The notes beneath the pieces are model-generated. The model saw only the letters and a list, made by a program, of their open reading frames with translations, had not been told where the DNA came from and searched no databases. From Bacteroidales bacterium (GTDB lineage: Bacteria > Bacteroidota > Bacteroidia > Bacteroidales > F082): a stretch of DNA of 39,843 bases. A program made the position numbers and the translations under genes. This document shows, piece after piece, positions 24,173-32,773 of this stretch. Positions within the stretch are counted from its first letter, which is position 1. Each line of letters begins with the position of its first letter. The DNA lies in NCBI GenBank assembly GCA_017508895.1, contig JAFWRA010000101.1, positions 1 through 39,843 on the forward strand, in the 5' to 3' direction.

Positions 24173-25513
24173 ATGAAAAAACCAATCATCATCGTTTTGT
24201 TTTGCCTCGTTTGCGGCTTGTTCTCCTGTACGCAAACCGTCTCAGGCAGAATAAAAAGCGTGGGCGAAACCATGGCTATATCAATCGACAGCAGTTATTA
24301 TTTACAGGATACTATTTATAATCCTTATAAAAAAGCTGGGGATACCCTGGAGAAAAAGGATTGTGATACAAGCATTTGGCAAAAAGACACAAATAACGAT
24401 AGCACTACTACAGCCACAACAAAACAAACAGTTAATCCAAGGAGAGTAGTTGATGAAATTCATGACAGTTGTGGTTTGTTTTGTGATTCAGAGAACCTAA
24501 AAAAATTTACAGAAAAAATTAATGTAGATAATGTAATCCCTGTTGTAAATATGTATAAGAATACATACGGCAAATCTATTTTTAAAGCTATAATGCGTAA
24601 TGTATTCTTATCAAGTGAAGTAAGAGCAAATGCTGTTAAACATATAAAGGACATGTACATGCAAGCTATGAAACAAGCTGGTGTCTATGCAGATGATATT
24701 GATAAATCTATAGACGGGCATATAGAATACGAAAAAAATAAATTCGGCAGAATGAATTCTAAACTTATAGACCGAGATATGAGATATTTAACAGACAGAT
24801 GCAAACAGACAAAATGGAAGGAAAATACTGTATATCCGGCAAACGGTAAGATTGATCAAGAATTCAAACAAGGAGATTATTTAGGCGATTGCTGGCTCAT
24901 TGCGGCTGTAAAATCTCTAAGTGCAACTCCAAAAGGGCAAGAAATGCTTGATGATATAATGTCTATAGACAAAAAGGGAAATGTAACAGTTAAACTTAAA
25001 GGAGTTCAGCGAGAATATACAATATCCAAAGAAGAACTTGAAGGGGCAAACGAACTTGCCCAAGGTGATTTGGATATGAGGGCAATAGAGATTGCAATCA
25101 GAAGGTACCTAAATGAAACTGGAGATTATGCCAATTTATTAGAGACAATAAAAAACAGATTTAGCGGTGCACATATTCATCTTTCTGATTATAACATGTA
25201 CCATGGAATGCACAATTTAAGTACCCCTTATTACATACTATTTGGTAAATCATTAGATTATGATATCCGACCAAATAAGAAAACAATAGAACAAATTAAA
25301 TCCGGCAACTACTCAACAGTTGTAGCGAGTCATAATACTTATAAAATAAATCATTATGCTTTTCAGAAATATCATGCTTATACTGCAACAAAAGCAGATA
25401 ACAAGTACGTATATTTATTTAATCCAGAAATACCAGATGAAAATCTTAAAATGACACATAAAGATTTTTTTAAATTCTTTGACCATAGCTATTATACAAA
25501 ATTATCAGACTAA
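24173..25513 (+). CDS. Calpain-like (C2) cysteine protease lipoprotein
   Basis: This 446-residue protein has lipobox LFSC (Cys19). The calpain signature QGDYLGDCWLIAAVKSL gives catalytic Cys240. His401 in KYHAYTATKADN and Asn417 in LFNPEIPD complete a C2-type triad. Residues 20-220 form an N-terminal region I do not recognise, with a Ser/Thr/Lys-rich stretch early on. Calpain-type proteases are uncommon in bacteria; Porphyromonas gingivalis Tpr is a known Bacteroidales example, and homology to it is plausible but untested. The body of the gene is far more AT-rich than its neighbours, whereas the first about 100 bp look host-like. It lies just after a broken toxin gene and 23 bp before a GH3 gene. 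No Ca-binding EF-hands are seen. Confidence 0.78.
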   Translation: MKKPIIIVLFCLVCGLFSCTQTVSGRIKSVGETMAISIDSSYYLQDTIYNPYKKAGDTLEKKDCDTSIWQKDTNNDSTTTATTKQTVNPRRVVDEIHDSCGLFCDSENLKKFTEKINVDNVIPVVNMYKNTYGKSIFKAIMRNVFLSSEVRANAVKHIKDMYMQAMKQAGVYADDIDKSIDGHIEYEKNKFGRMNSKLIDRDMRYLTDRCKQTKWKENTVYPANGKIDQEFKQGDYLGDCWLIAAVKSLSATPKGQEMLDDIMSIDKKGNVTVKLKGVQREYTISKEELEGANELAQGDLDMRAIEIAIRRYLNETGDYANLLETIKNRFSGAHIHLSDYNMYHGMHNLSTPYYILFGKSLDYDIRPNKKTIEQIKSGNYSTVVASHNTYKINHYAFQKYHAYTATKADNKYVYLFNPEIPDENLKMTHKDFFKFFDHSYYTKLSD

Positions 25514-25536
25514 TGCTATAATAAATACTCTAAACC

Positions 25537-27792
25537 ATGAACAAAAAGAACATCATCCTTATCCTTAGCCTAATGTGCGGAATGGCATTGGCTACCACTG
25601 CTTCGGCCCAAAATAATCTCGTACTTCGTGAGGACAACATCGAAGAAATCCTAAAAGCCATGACCAACGAGGAAAAAGTCACCCTTTTGGTGGGTGGTCC
25701 AGGCTCGTTGGTGCCTGGTGCCGCAGGCTATACCCGTGAAATCGAGCGCCTCGGCATCCCGATGACAGTGCTTGCCGATGGTCCTGCCGGCCTCCGCATC
25801 CAGCCTAAGCGTGAAGGCACCGACCAAACCTTCTATTGCACGGGTTTCCCCACCAGCACGCTCCTCGCCAGCTCATGGGACCCTGAACTCGTTGAAACCG
25901 TAACCACTGCCATGGGCAATGAAGTGCTGGAATATGGCGTCGACGTGCTCCTCGCCCCAGGTATGAATCTTCACCGTAACCCACTTTGTGGCCGTAACTT
26001 CGAGTACTATTCCGAAGACCCGTTGCTTTCGGGCAAGATGGCTGCGGCTTACGTGCGCGGTGTACAAAAGAACGGTGTTGGTACTTCAGTGAAGCATTTC
26101 GCGGCCAACAATCAGGAGACCAATCGTTTGGAAAATGATGCTCGTATAAGCAACCGCACCTTGAGGGAGCTTTATCTGAAGAATTTCGAGATTGCGGTCA
26201 AGGAAGGCAAGCCTTGGACGGTGATGTCGTCGTACAACAAGCTTAACGGCGAATACACCCAACAGAAACACGGCCTGTTGACCACTGTCCTCCGCGACGA
26301 GTGGGGCTTCAACGGCATCGTGATGACCGACTGGGGTGTCAAAGACGGAACAGTGAAATCCGCAAAAGCAGGCAACGACTTGATGGAATCTGGCCGACAA
26401 GTAGAGATTGACCGCCTTTTGGCTGCCGTCAACGAGGGCACCATCAACCAAGAGGAACTTGACCGCAATGTGCGTCGGATGCTGCAATACATTGTCAAGA
26501 CCCCGCATTTCAAGGGCTACAAATTCTCCAACAAGCCCGATTTGAAGGCTCATGCGGTTGTGGCGCGTAAAGCTGCCGAGGAATCCATCATTCTGCTGCG
26601 CAATGAATGCAACACTTTGCCGCTGAAAGGCAGCGAAAAAGTTGCACTCTATGGCATCACCTCTGTTGACTTCTTTGGCATCGGGACAGGGTCGGGCGAG
26701 GTCAACACGAAACACATCGTCAATATGCAGGAAGCCATGACCGAAGCGGGCTTTACCTTGGATGAAAACCTGGCCGAATTTTACCGCACGTGCTATGCAA
26801 CACAGTCAGCAACGGAAAAAATGGAAGGCAGTGCCATCGACAAACGGCACCGCCCCGAGCCAATAGTTTCTGTGAAAGCCATTGAACGTCAGGCCAAAGA
26901 CAACGATGTGGCCGTAGTGGTCTTGGGAAGAATCGCAGGCGAAGGAGCCGACCGTGCCGTGAAAGATGACTTCGAACTTACCTCCATCGAGCGAGAGCTG
27001 TTTCAAAACATCAGCATGAGCTATCATAAAGCGGGAAAGAAAGTCGTCGTGGTGCTCAACATCGTCGGCGTCATTGAGACCGCATCTTGGAAACATCTGG
27101 TCGATGCCATCGTGTTGCCTTGGGCACCTGGACAAGAAGGCGCCCATGCCGTGGCCGACATTTTGAAAGGCAAAGTGAATCCTTCAGGCAAGCTCCCCAT
27201 GACCTTCCCTATCAACTATATGGACATGCTTTCATCTCAAAACTTCCCCTATTATTGGGACATGACCAAAGGCAGAAAAGGCGAACGCCCAAATGTCGAC
27301 TACACCGACTATGCCGAAGGCATCTGGGTGGGTTATCGCTATTTCCAGACCAACAATGTGGAGGTTTCCTACCCCTTCGGCTATGGCTTGAGCTATACCA
27401 CATTCAGTTATTCCAAGCCCAAGGTTAAAGCCGACAAGGATGGTTTTGCTGCCACAATTACGGTAACCAACGTGGGCAAAGTAGCTGGGCGCGAGGTGGT
27501 TGAGCTCTATGTGGCCGCTCCAACAGGAGGTCTTGATAAACCCTCCCGCGAGTTGAAGGCCTTTGCCAAAACCAAACTATTGGCACCAGGCGAGTCCGAG
27601 ACCTTGACGATGAAGGTCAGTACCTACGAACTGGCTTCCTTCAACGAGGAACATTCGGCTTGGGAGACCGCTGCAGGCACCTGTGAAGTATTGTTTGGGT
27701 CCTCCGTTTCTGACATCCGCCGCACGGCCACCTGCAAAATGAAAGCGCAATCTTGGGAAGTGCATGATGTGTTGGGCAATCCTAAAGAATGA
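25537..27792 (+). CDS. Glycoside hydrolase family 3 beta-glycosidase, secreted
   Basis: This 751-residue enzyme has a type I signal peptide (cleavage near TASA/Q). The GH3 barrel has LADGPAGLR, NLHRNPLCGRNFEYYSEDP and KHFAANNQETNR, with nucleophile Asp265 in IVMTDWG. The second domain includes VVVLGRIAGEGADR, with Glu469 as the acid/base candidate. The C-terminal fibronectin-III-like domain begins near YPFGYGLSYTTF. It is similar in plan to, but clearly different in sequence from, the GH3 at 20365-22734. Unlike that one it has no lipobox, so it is probably periplasmic. The sugar specificity cannot be told from sequence alone. Confidence 0.92.
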   Translation: MNKKNIILILSLMCGMALATTASAQNNLVLREDNIEEILKAMTNEEKVTLLVGGPGSLVPGAAGYTREIERLGIPMTVLADGPAGLRIQPKREGTDQTFYCTGFPTSTLLASSWDPELVETVTTAMGNEVLEYGVDVLLAPGMNLHRNPLCGRNFEYYSEDPLLSGKMAAAYVRGVQKNGVGTSVKHFAANNQETNRLENDARISNRTLRELYLKNFEIAVKEGKPWTVMSSYNKLNGEYTQQKHGLLTTVLRDEWGFNGIVMTDWGVKDGTVKSAKAGNDLMESGRQVEIDRLLAAVNEGTINQEELDRNVRRMLQYIVKTPHFKGYKFSNKPDLKAHAVVARKAAEESIILLRNECNTLPLKGSEKVALYGITSVDFFGIGTGSGEVNTKHIVNMQEAMTEAGFTLDENLAEFYRTCYATQSATEKMEGSAIDKRHRPEPIVSVKAIERQAKDNDVAVVVLGRIAGEGADRAVKDDFELTSIERELFQNISMSYHKAGKKVVVVLNIVGVIETASWKHLVDAIVLPWAPGQEGAHAVADILKGKVNPSGKLPMTFPINYMDMLSSQNFPYYWDMTKGRKGERPNVDYTDYAEGIWVGYRYFQTNNVEVSYPFGYGLSYTTFSYSKPKVKADKDGFAATITVTNVGKVAGREVVELYVAAPTGGLDKPSRELKAFAKTKLLAPGESETLTMKVSTYELASFNEEHSAWETAAGTCEVLFGSSVSDIRRTATCKMKAQSWEVHDVLGNPKE

Positions 27793-27833
27793 GATTTTAA
27801 GGCAAAGCCCTCCCCTTTTTCCGAATTTCTACT

Positions 27834-27841
27834 TACTTTTG
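27834..27841 (+). promoter_or_regulatory. -7 promoter element for the first C25 peptidase gene
   Basis: TACTTTTG matches TAnnTTTG, 22 bp before the ATG at 27864. Confidence 0.5.
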
Positions 27842-27863
27842 CGGTTCAATATCGATAATCTAT

Positions 27864-30800
27864 ATGAAAAAGCTTTCTTTAACCTTATTATTGCTTGCCG
27901 CTGGCATCATAGTCTCGGCGCAAAACATCACACACACTTATCATTTCGGAATGCCCACCTTTCAACAAGTCGGTGAATACCAGACGCTTTCGTTTGAGCA
28001 ATCCATCCAAAACGGCACCGTCGGCGAGCCACAACTACCTTGGCAAAGCATAAGCCTCATGTTGCCGCCCAACACCGAAGCCATCGCCATCCATGTGGTT
28101 TTGAGCGACTTTGTGGAACTGGAAGGCCAATATAACCTCATCCCTGCGCAAAGGTCGCGCCCCATTTCGGATGACAGCCCGATGGCTTTTGAGAAAAACG
28201 AGGCATTATACCGTTCCAACGAAGCCTATCCCAACAAAGAGTTCAACACGGTCAGTACGCAGGTGCTCAATGGCGTCTCGTTTGCCTTCGGAGGCTTTAC
28301 GCCTGTGAAATACAAACCTGCCTCAGGTCAGGTCAGTTATGCCCAAACCGTAACGGTCAAAGTGGAATATAAAGCCTCTCGTGCCGATCACAGCCGCAAA
28401 CTCTGGCTACGTCCCGAGACGAGAAACAGCATCAACCGCTTGGCGCAAAATGCCGAGATGCTTGATAGCTATGCCCTCCGCGACGGTGCCTTGCCGGAAT
28501 ACGAGATGCTCCTCATCACACCACAAAACTATGTGGAGAACTTCTCAGATTATGTGGCCCTTTATGCTGGTCGCGGCATCCGTGTCCGTATTGCCACCAC
28601 CCAAGACATTTACGCTGCAATGCAAGGTCGCGACAACAAGGAAAAAATCCGTAACTACATCATCGATGAATACGAGAAAAACGGTATCTCCATGGTACTC
28701 CTTGGCGGCGATGTCAACTTGGTCCCCTATCGCAGCCTTTGGTGTCACGCCCAAGAAGGCTACGACGACAACGTGCCTTCTGACAGCTATTACGCCTGCC
28801 TCGACGGTACCCTCAACGACGACGGCGACAACAAATGGGGCGAAATCGGAGAAGACGACCTATTGCCCGAATTGTCCATCGCACGTCTGCCTTTCACCAA
28901 TGCCAACCAATTGGAAACTATACTCTCCAAGTCATTCAGTTATATGACTTCGCCTGTCTTAGGCGAGTTCCGTAGACCCATCCTGGCTGGAGAGCATCTC
29001 GGCGATGGCGTATATGCCAGCAACGACCTCGAACGCCTCGTTGGTGAGTGCAACTTCAACGGCTATACGACATATGGATACCCTGAAGACTATGATTTTG
29101 TGCGTATCTATGAAACGCCATCCCACAGTTGGGACCCAGACGAACTGGCTGCTGCCATCAACGATGGTATACAATTCGTGAACCACTTCGGCCATGCCAA
29201 CACGAGTTATGTGTCGGGCTGGAGCAACTGGGACATCACGCCGAGCCTATTCTATGGCGCCAATGGCACTGACCACAATTACTTCATCTTCAAGAGCCAA
29301 GGTTGCATCTGTGGCGACTTTGCCGACGACTGTATCTTGGAACGCATGGTCGTGAACGAAACTGGCGCCGTGGCCGCCATCGGCAACTCGCGCTATGGCT
29401 GGTATAACCAGTTAGGCGATGGCCCTTCTAACCATTACCACCGTGAGCTTATCGATGCTTACTGCCACGAACGTATGGCTGGTCTCGGCGAAGCCTTGAA
29501 AGAAAGTAAGATACAGACCTCACCTTTCATCACCATGGATGGCGAGATTGGCGTACTGCGTTGGACTTTCTATGCCCTCAATGCCTTGGGCGATGTGGGT
29601 CTCAGTGCTTGGTTCGACGAGCCTTTCACGCCCGAAATAGAGTGCACTACTACCCTTCCCGTAGGTACCAACCGCATCCCCGTCACGGTGAAGGATGAAA
29701 ATGGCAATGGTGTTTACAACTTCGAATGCCGACTTTTCAAGGGGGATGAACTGATTGCTTTGGCTTCCACCGATGCCAATGGCGAGGCAGAACTCTGTTT
29801 TGCCGCCGTCAACAACAACGATGTCCTCGACCTCTATGTCACGGGCATGAATGGTTGGCCGCAGCACCTTGAATTGCATTTCGACAACGACAATTGTGCC
29901 CATGTGCTTTTCGACAGCTACACCCTCAACGATCCCGACGGTCAGGTGGACTTCAACGAAAGCCAAAGCCTTAACGTTGGCTTCCGCAATGTTGGCAACC
30001 TTTCAGCCAACAACGTCACCGCCACCTTGAGTTGCGATGCACAGTATATCACTGTTACGCAAGGTTCTGCTACGGTTGGAACCGTAGACTCCTATGCTAA
30101 CGTTAGCTTAGACAATGCCTTTGCCTTCACCGTTAGCGACGATGTGCCCGACCAAACCGTGGTCACCTTCACCTTGGCTTGCACCAACGGCAACGAGACC
30201 TGGGTGAGCCAATTCGATATGACCCTCAACGCCCCCGACTTCGGGCCTATCGCTACCATCTTGGAGGAAGTAGAAGGCAACAGCAACGGCCATGCCGACA
30301 GCGGCGAGACTATCACCCTGCATTTCATTGGCCAGAACACCGGCCACAGCCTTGCCCCCAGCACTGTTTTTGGCGTGTTCTGTTCCGCCCCCGAAATCAT
30401 CTTCGACCAGACTTTCTTCAGCATTGGCGACTTGGCTGTTGACGACACTTTCACTGTTGATTTCACTCTAAGCATTGCAGAAGCTAGAAACGCCCAAGCC
30501 TTTGAACTCATTTTGGCCACCTATTCAGGAAATTACATCGTCACGGATTCCTATTTCCTCAACGTGGACAGTCAAATGGAAGACTTCGAGACGGGTGACT
30601 TCAGCCAGTTCGACTGGCAGTTCGAGGGCGAAGGTGGCTGGGAGATTGTCACCAACGGAACCTACCTAGGCCAATACTGTGCCCATAGCATGCCGATGGG
30701 CCATAGTAGCCATGCCGACATGAGTCTCGACTATGACTTCGCTTGTGATAACGAGATCAGTTTCTATGTGAGGACCTCCACCGAGACGGGTTACGACTTC

Positions 30801-31259
30801 CTGGTGTTTTATGTCGATGGCGAACGCATGGGCCGTTGGTCGGGCGAAACCGGATGGACTTACATTAGTTTCATGGTTCCTGAAGGAAGCCATCACCTCA
30901 CTTGGAGCTACGAAAAAGATGGCGGTGCCACAGGCGGGCAGGACTGCGTGTGGGTCGACAACATCGTGCTGCCGCCTAGCGAAGTTGTGTTAGATGTGAA
31001 TGAAGACGGCCCTTCGGCAGGCCCAGAGACCTTTACGGTTTATCCTAACCCGACCAATGGCATTTTGGTCATATCAGTACGGCTGCCACAATGTGACAGC
31101 CCTAAGGCCCCAACGTATCGCATCACCAACCTGATGGGCCAAACCCTTCTGACGGGCCAAATCATCGGCCAAACACAACAAATCAATGTCTCGAACCTGC
31201 CCAAGGGCATGTATTTCATTACGTTTGCAGGCGAGACGCGGAAATTTGTGGTGCGTTAA
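27864..31259 (+). CDS. Gingipain-like C25 cysteine peptidase with T9SS CTD (copy 1)
   Basis: This 1131-residue protein has a signal peptide (cleavage near VSA/Q) and an N-terminal C25-type propeptide region (residues about 20-190, GEPQLPWQSISLMLPP). The catalytic domain carries VLLGGDVNLVPYR, His444 in NHFGHAN and Cys481 in QGCICGDF, the C25 dyad. Ig-like and beta-sandwich domains follow. A cleaved-adhesin-like domain lies at about 905-1045 (DFETGDFSQFDW to CVWVDNIVLPP). A type A T9SS CTD starts with YPNPTNG and ends KGMYFITF...KFVVR. It would be exported by T9SS and act on the surface or in the medium. The CTD is interrupted by residues encoded by a dispersed repeat (see 31078-31106). P1 preference (Arg or Lys) is not inferable. 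Confidence 0.9.
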   Translation: MKKLSLTLLLLAAGIIVSAQNITHTYHFGMPTFQQVGEYQTLSFEQSIQNGTVGEPQLPWQSISLMLPPNTEAIAIHVVLSDFVELEGQYNLIPAQRSRPISDDSPMAFEKNEALYRSNEAYPNKEFNTVSTQVLNGVSFAFGGFTPVKYKPASGQVSYAQTVTVKVEYKASRADHSRKLWLRPETRNSINRLAQNAEMLDSYALRDGALPEYEMLLITPQNYVENFSDYVALYAGRGIRVRIATTQDIYAAMQGRDNKEKIRNYIIDEYEKNGISMVLLGGDVNLVPYRSLWCHAQEGYDDNVPSDSYYACLDGTLNDDGDNKWGEIGEDDLLPELSIARLPFTNANQLETILSKSFSYMTSPVLGEFRRPILAGEHLGDGVYASNDLERLVGECNFNGYTTYGYPEDYDFVRIYETPSHSWDPDELAAAINDGIQFVNHFGHANTSYVSGWSNWDITPSLFYGANGTDHNYFIFKSQGCICGDFADDCILERMVVNETGAVAAIGNSRYGWYNQLGDGPSNHYHRELIDAYCHERMAGLGEALKESKIQTSPFITMDGEIGVLRWTFYALNALGDVGLSAWFDEPFTPEIECTTTLPVGTNRIPVTVKDENGNGVYNFECRLFKGDELIALASTDANGEAELCFAAVNNNDVLDLYVTGMNGWPQHLELHFDNDNCAHVLFDSYTLNDPDGQVDFNESQSLNVGFRNVGNLSANNVTATLSCDAQYITVTQGSATVGTVDSYANVSLDNAFAFTVSDDVPDQTVVTFTLACTNGNETWVSQFDMTLNAPDFGPIATILEEVEGNSNGHADSGETITLHFIGQNTGHSLAPSTVFGVFCSAPEIIFDQTFFSIGDLAVDDTFTVDFTLSIAEARNAQAFELILATYSGNYIVTDSYFLNVDSQMEDFETGDFSQFDWQFEGEGGWEIVTNGTYLGQYCAHSMPMGHSSHADMSLDYDFACDNEISFYVRTSTETGYDFLVFYVDGERMGRWSGETGWTYISFMVPEGSHHLTWSYEKDGGATGGQDCVWVDNIVLPPSEVVLDVNEDGPSAGPETFTVYPNPTNGILVISVRLPQCDSPKAPTYRITNLMGQTLLTGQIIGQTQQINVSNLPKGMYFITFAGETRKFVVR
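31078..31106 (+). repeat. Dispersed palindrome element inside the CTD coding sequence
   Basis: TACGGCTGCCACAATGTGAC followed by AGCCCTA closely matches the intergenic copy at 31336-31364. It is translated in frame as RLPQCDSPKAP, extra residues relative to the sister CTDs. Confidence 0.65.
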
Positions 31260-31270
31260 ACGCGGCCTTG

Positions 31271-31364
31271 TGGGGCTGTCGTTTTACGGATTGTAGGGCT
31301 GTCGTATTACGGCAGCCGCATCGGTGAAACCCACAGCGGCTGCCACGGTGTGACAGCCCTACAA
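31271..31364. repeat. REP-like inverted repeat, GGGCTGTCG...CGACAGCCC type
   Basis: TTGTAGGGCTGTCGTATTAC then GGCAGCCGC (31291-31319) faces its near-complement (31336-31364, GCGGCTGCCACGGTGTGACA then GCCCTACAA). A third partial direct copy sits at 31271-31290. The stem is long and GC-rich, downstream of the first C25 gene. Confidence 0.8.
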
Positions 31365-31396
31365 GCCGAAACAGAACGATGACGACAAACACAAAA

Positions 31397-31430
31397 AACA
31401 GCCCGCTTGAAGAATTTCAGGCGGGCTGTT
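31397..31430. terminator. Rho-independent terminator between convergent genes
   Basis: ACAGCCCGC (31398-31406) pairs with GCGGGCTGT (31421-31429), with an A-tract before it. It lies between the C25 gene and the convergent minus-strand gene ending at 31432. Confidence 0.85.
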
Positions 31431-31431
31431 G

Positions 31432-32658
31432 TCATTCAATAATACTCATCGTAACCTTTATACACCAACCATCCTTTTGCTTTTCAACAACATAATCGTT
31501 GCTCCAAAAAGCTCCACCCACTCCAAACACATAGGCATCCTCCATATTATCCACCTTGAAAAGAGGCGAGAACGACACATTCTCCTTCTCCTCGAAAAAA
31601 GTATCCTTTGTGTTCTCAAATTCCTCTGTTCTCATGAAAATGATTCTTTCTTGAGTAGGTTGGCATGCCAAAAAATCAGGGTCATCGGTCACAACCAATA
31701 TCGTGTTTGTTGTGTCGGTAACGTAATGTGGAATAGGCATTTCAGAAAACGGAATGATTTCACAATCTTCATCCCAAAAACGATGAGCGCGAAGATCATC
31801 GTTGATGACAGCCTCATAAATCAAGGTTTTCTCGGTTCTCGGAAGATTATAACGAGGATTCATGTCTAAATCATCCGTGATGCCATCGCCATCAGTGTCA
31901 AGATTGTTCAAATCGGTTCGAAGTCTTGTCTCCATAATATCGGTCAGGCCATCGCCATCAGAATCTTTGGCCAGAGTCTCCAATTCAAAAGTCACCAACA
32001 AACCGTCTTGAACCAATTCATGCTCAACAAAGCCATGCAACCCAGGTCCAGAAGCCTTCCTCATCAGACAAGCCTCTATCTGCAAGTCTCCATTGCTTTT
32101 TATCAGCGGATATTTAGAATACCATTTGACGAATAATGGCTTTTCTTGGATTAATCCAGAATGGTAATGCGCCCACGACTTCCCCCCATCCATAGAATAA
32201 GCTATCCAAATCCCTCGACCTTGCCGGAATTCGTTTTGCCAATAGGCAAACGCTACGACATTATCCTTCTTTTCATATTTCAAGATATCGCACCTATCTA
32301 CGCCTCCAATAAACTGACGAGGCTCATACCATAAAAAATGACCGGCTTTGATCAATGAATCCTGAAACGGAGTCCATTGTTGGTTTTCATCGTAAGGCGT
32401 AAAATTCTCGATTTCCGTGAATTCAAAGAACTTGTTCTTGTAGCTTTTCACATCTTCGGCGTCCGTAGGCACAAAAGGAGCAACAACCCATTCTTTGTCC
32501 TCGTCAACATGGTAATACGCTTCCTCCTCAGAGCTTTTATATCTTTCCATAAATTCATCGTATGCCTTTTCGTATTTTTCATAATCATAATCCTCTTCCT
32601 GCGCCAGCAAAACCGCCGGAGCCAGCAGGAACAGCAACAGTGCCAAGTGTTTTTTCAT
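31432..32658 (-). CDS. Secreted protein with calcium-binding DxDxDG (thrombospondin-3-like) repeats
   Basis: A 408-residue protein with a signal peptide (MKKHLALLLFLLAPAVLLA/Q), then a Glu/Asp/Tyr-rich segment (EEDYDYEKYEKAYDEF). The middle contains two DSDGDGLTD / DTDGDGITDDLD motifs (residues about 232-262), which bind Ca2+ in thrombospondin type 3 and dockerin-like repeats. No catalytic domain, lipobox or T9SS CTD is recognised, and the function is unknown. It lies between two C25 peptidase genes on the opposite strand, with its own promoter element TATCTTTG at 32687-32680. Calcium binding is inferred from the motif. Confidence 0.72.
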   Translation of the reverse strand: MKKHLALLLFLLAPAVLLAQEEDYDYEKYEKAYDEFMERYKSSEEEAYYHVDEDKEWVVAPFVPTDAEDVKSYKNKFFEFTEIENFTPYDENQQWTPFQDSLIKAGHFLWYEPRQFIGGVDRCDILKYEKKDNVVAFAYWQNEFRQGRGIWIAYSMDGGKSWAHYHSGLIQEKPLFVKWYSKYPLIKSNGDLQIEACLMRKASGPGLHGFVEHELVQDGLLVTFELETLAKDSDGDGLTDIMETRLRTDLNNLDTDGDGITDDLDMNPRYNLPRTEKTLIYEAVINDDLRAHRFWDEDCEIIPFSEMPIPHYVTDTTNTILVVTDDPDFLACQPTQERIIFMRTEEFENTKDTFFEEKENVSFSPLFKVDNMEDAYVFGVGGAFWSNDYVVEKQKDGWCIKVTMSIIE

Positions 32659-32679
32659 AATTTTGAGATTTTATTGCCG

Positions 32680-32687
32680 CAAAGATA
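32680..32687 (-). promoter_or_regulatory. -7 promoter element for the calcium-repeat gene
   Basis: On the minus strand this reads TATCTTTG, matching TAnnTTTG, 21 bp before the start codon. Confidence 0.5.
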
Positions 32688-32730
32688 GATGTATTTTTTG
32701 AAAACACCAACTTCATGTTATAAATATGCG

Positions 32731-32738
32731 TATTTTTG
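32731..32738 (+). promoter_or_regulatory. -7 promoter element for the second C25 peptidase gene
   Basis: TATTTTTG matches TAnnTTTG, 35 bp before the ATG at 32774. Confidence 0.5.
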
Positions 32739-32773
32739 CACCTAAATAATCAGAACAAATACATTTAAATGAT

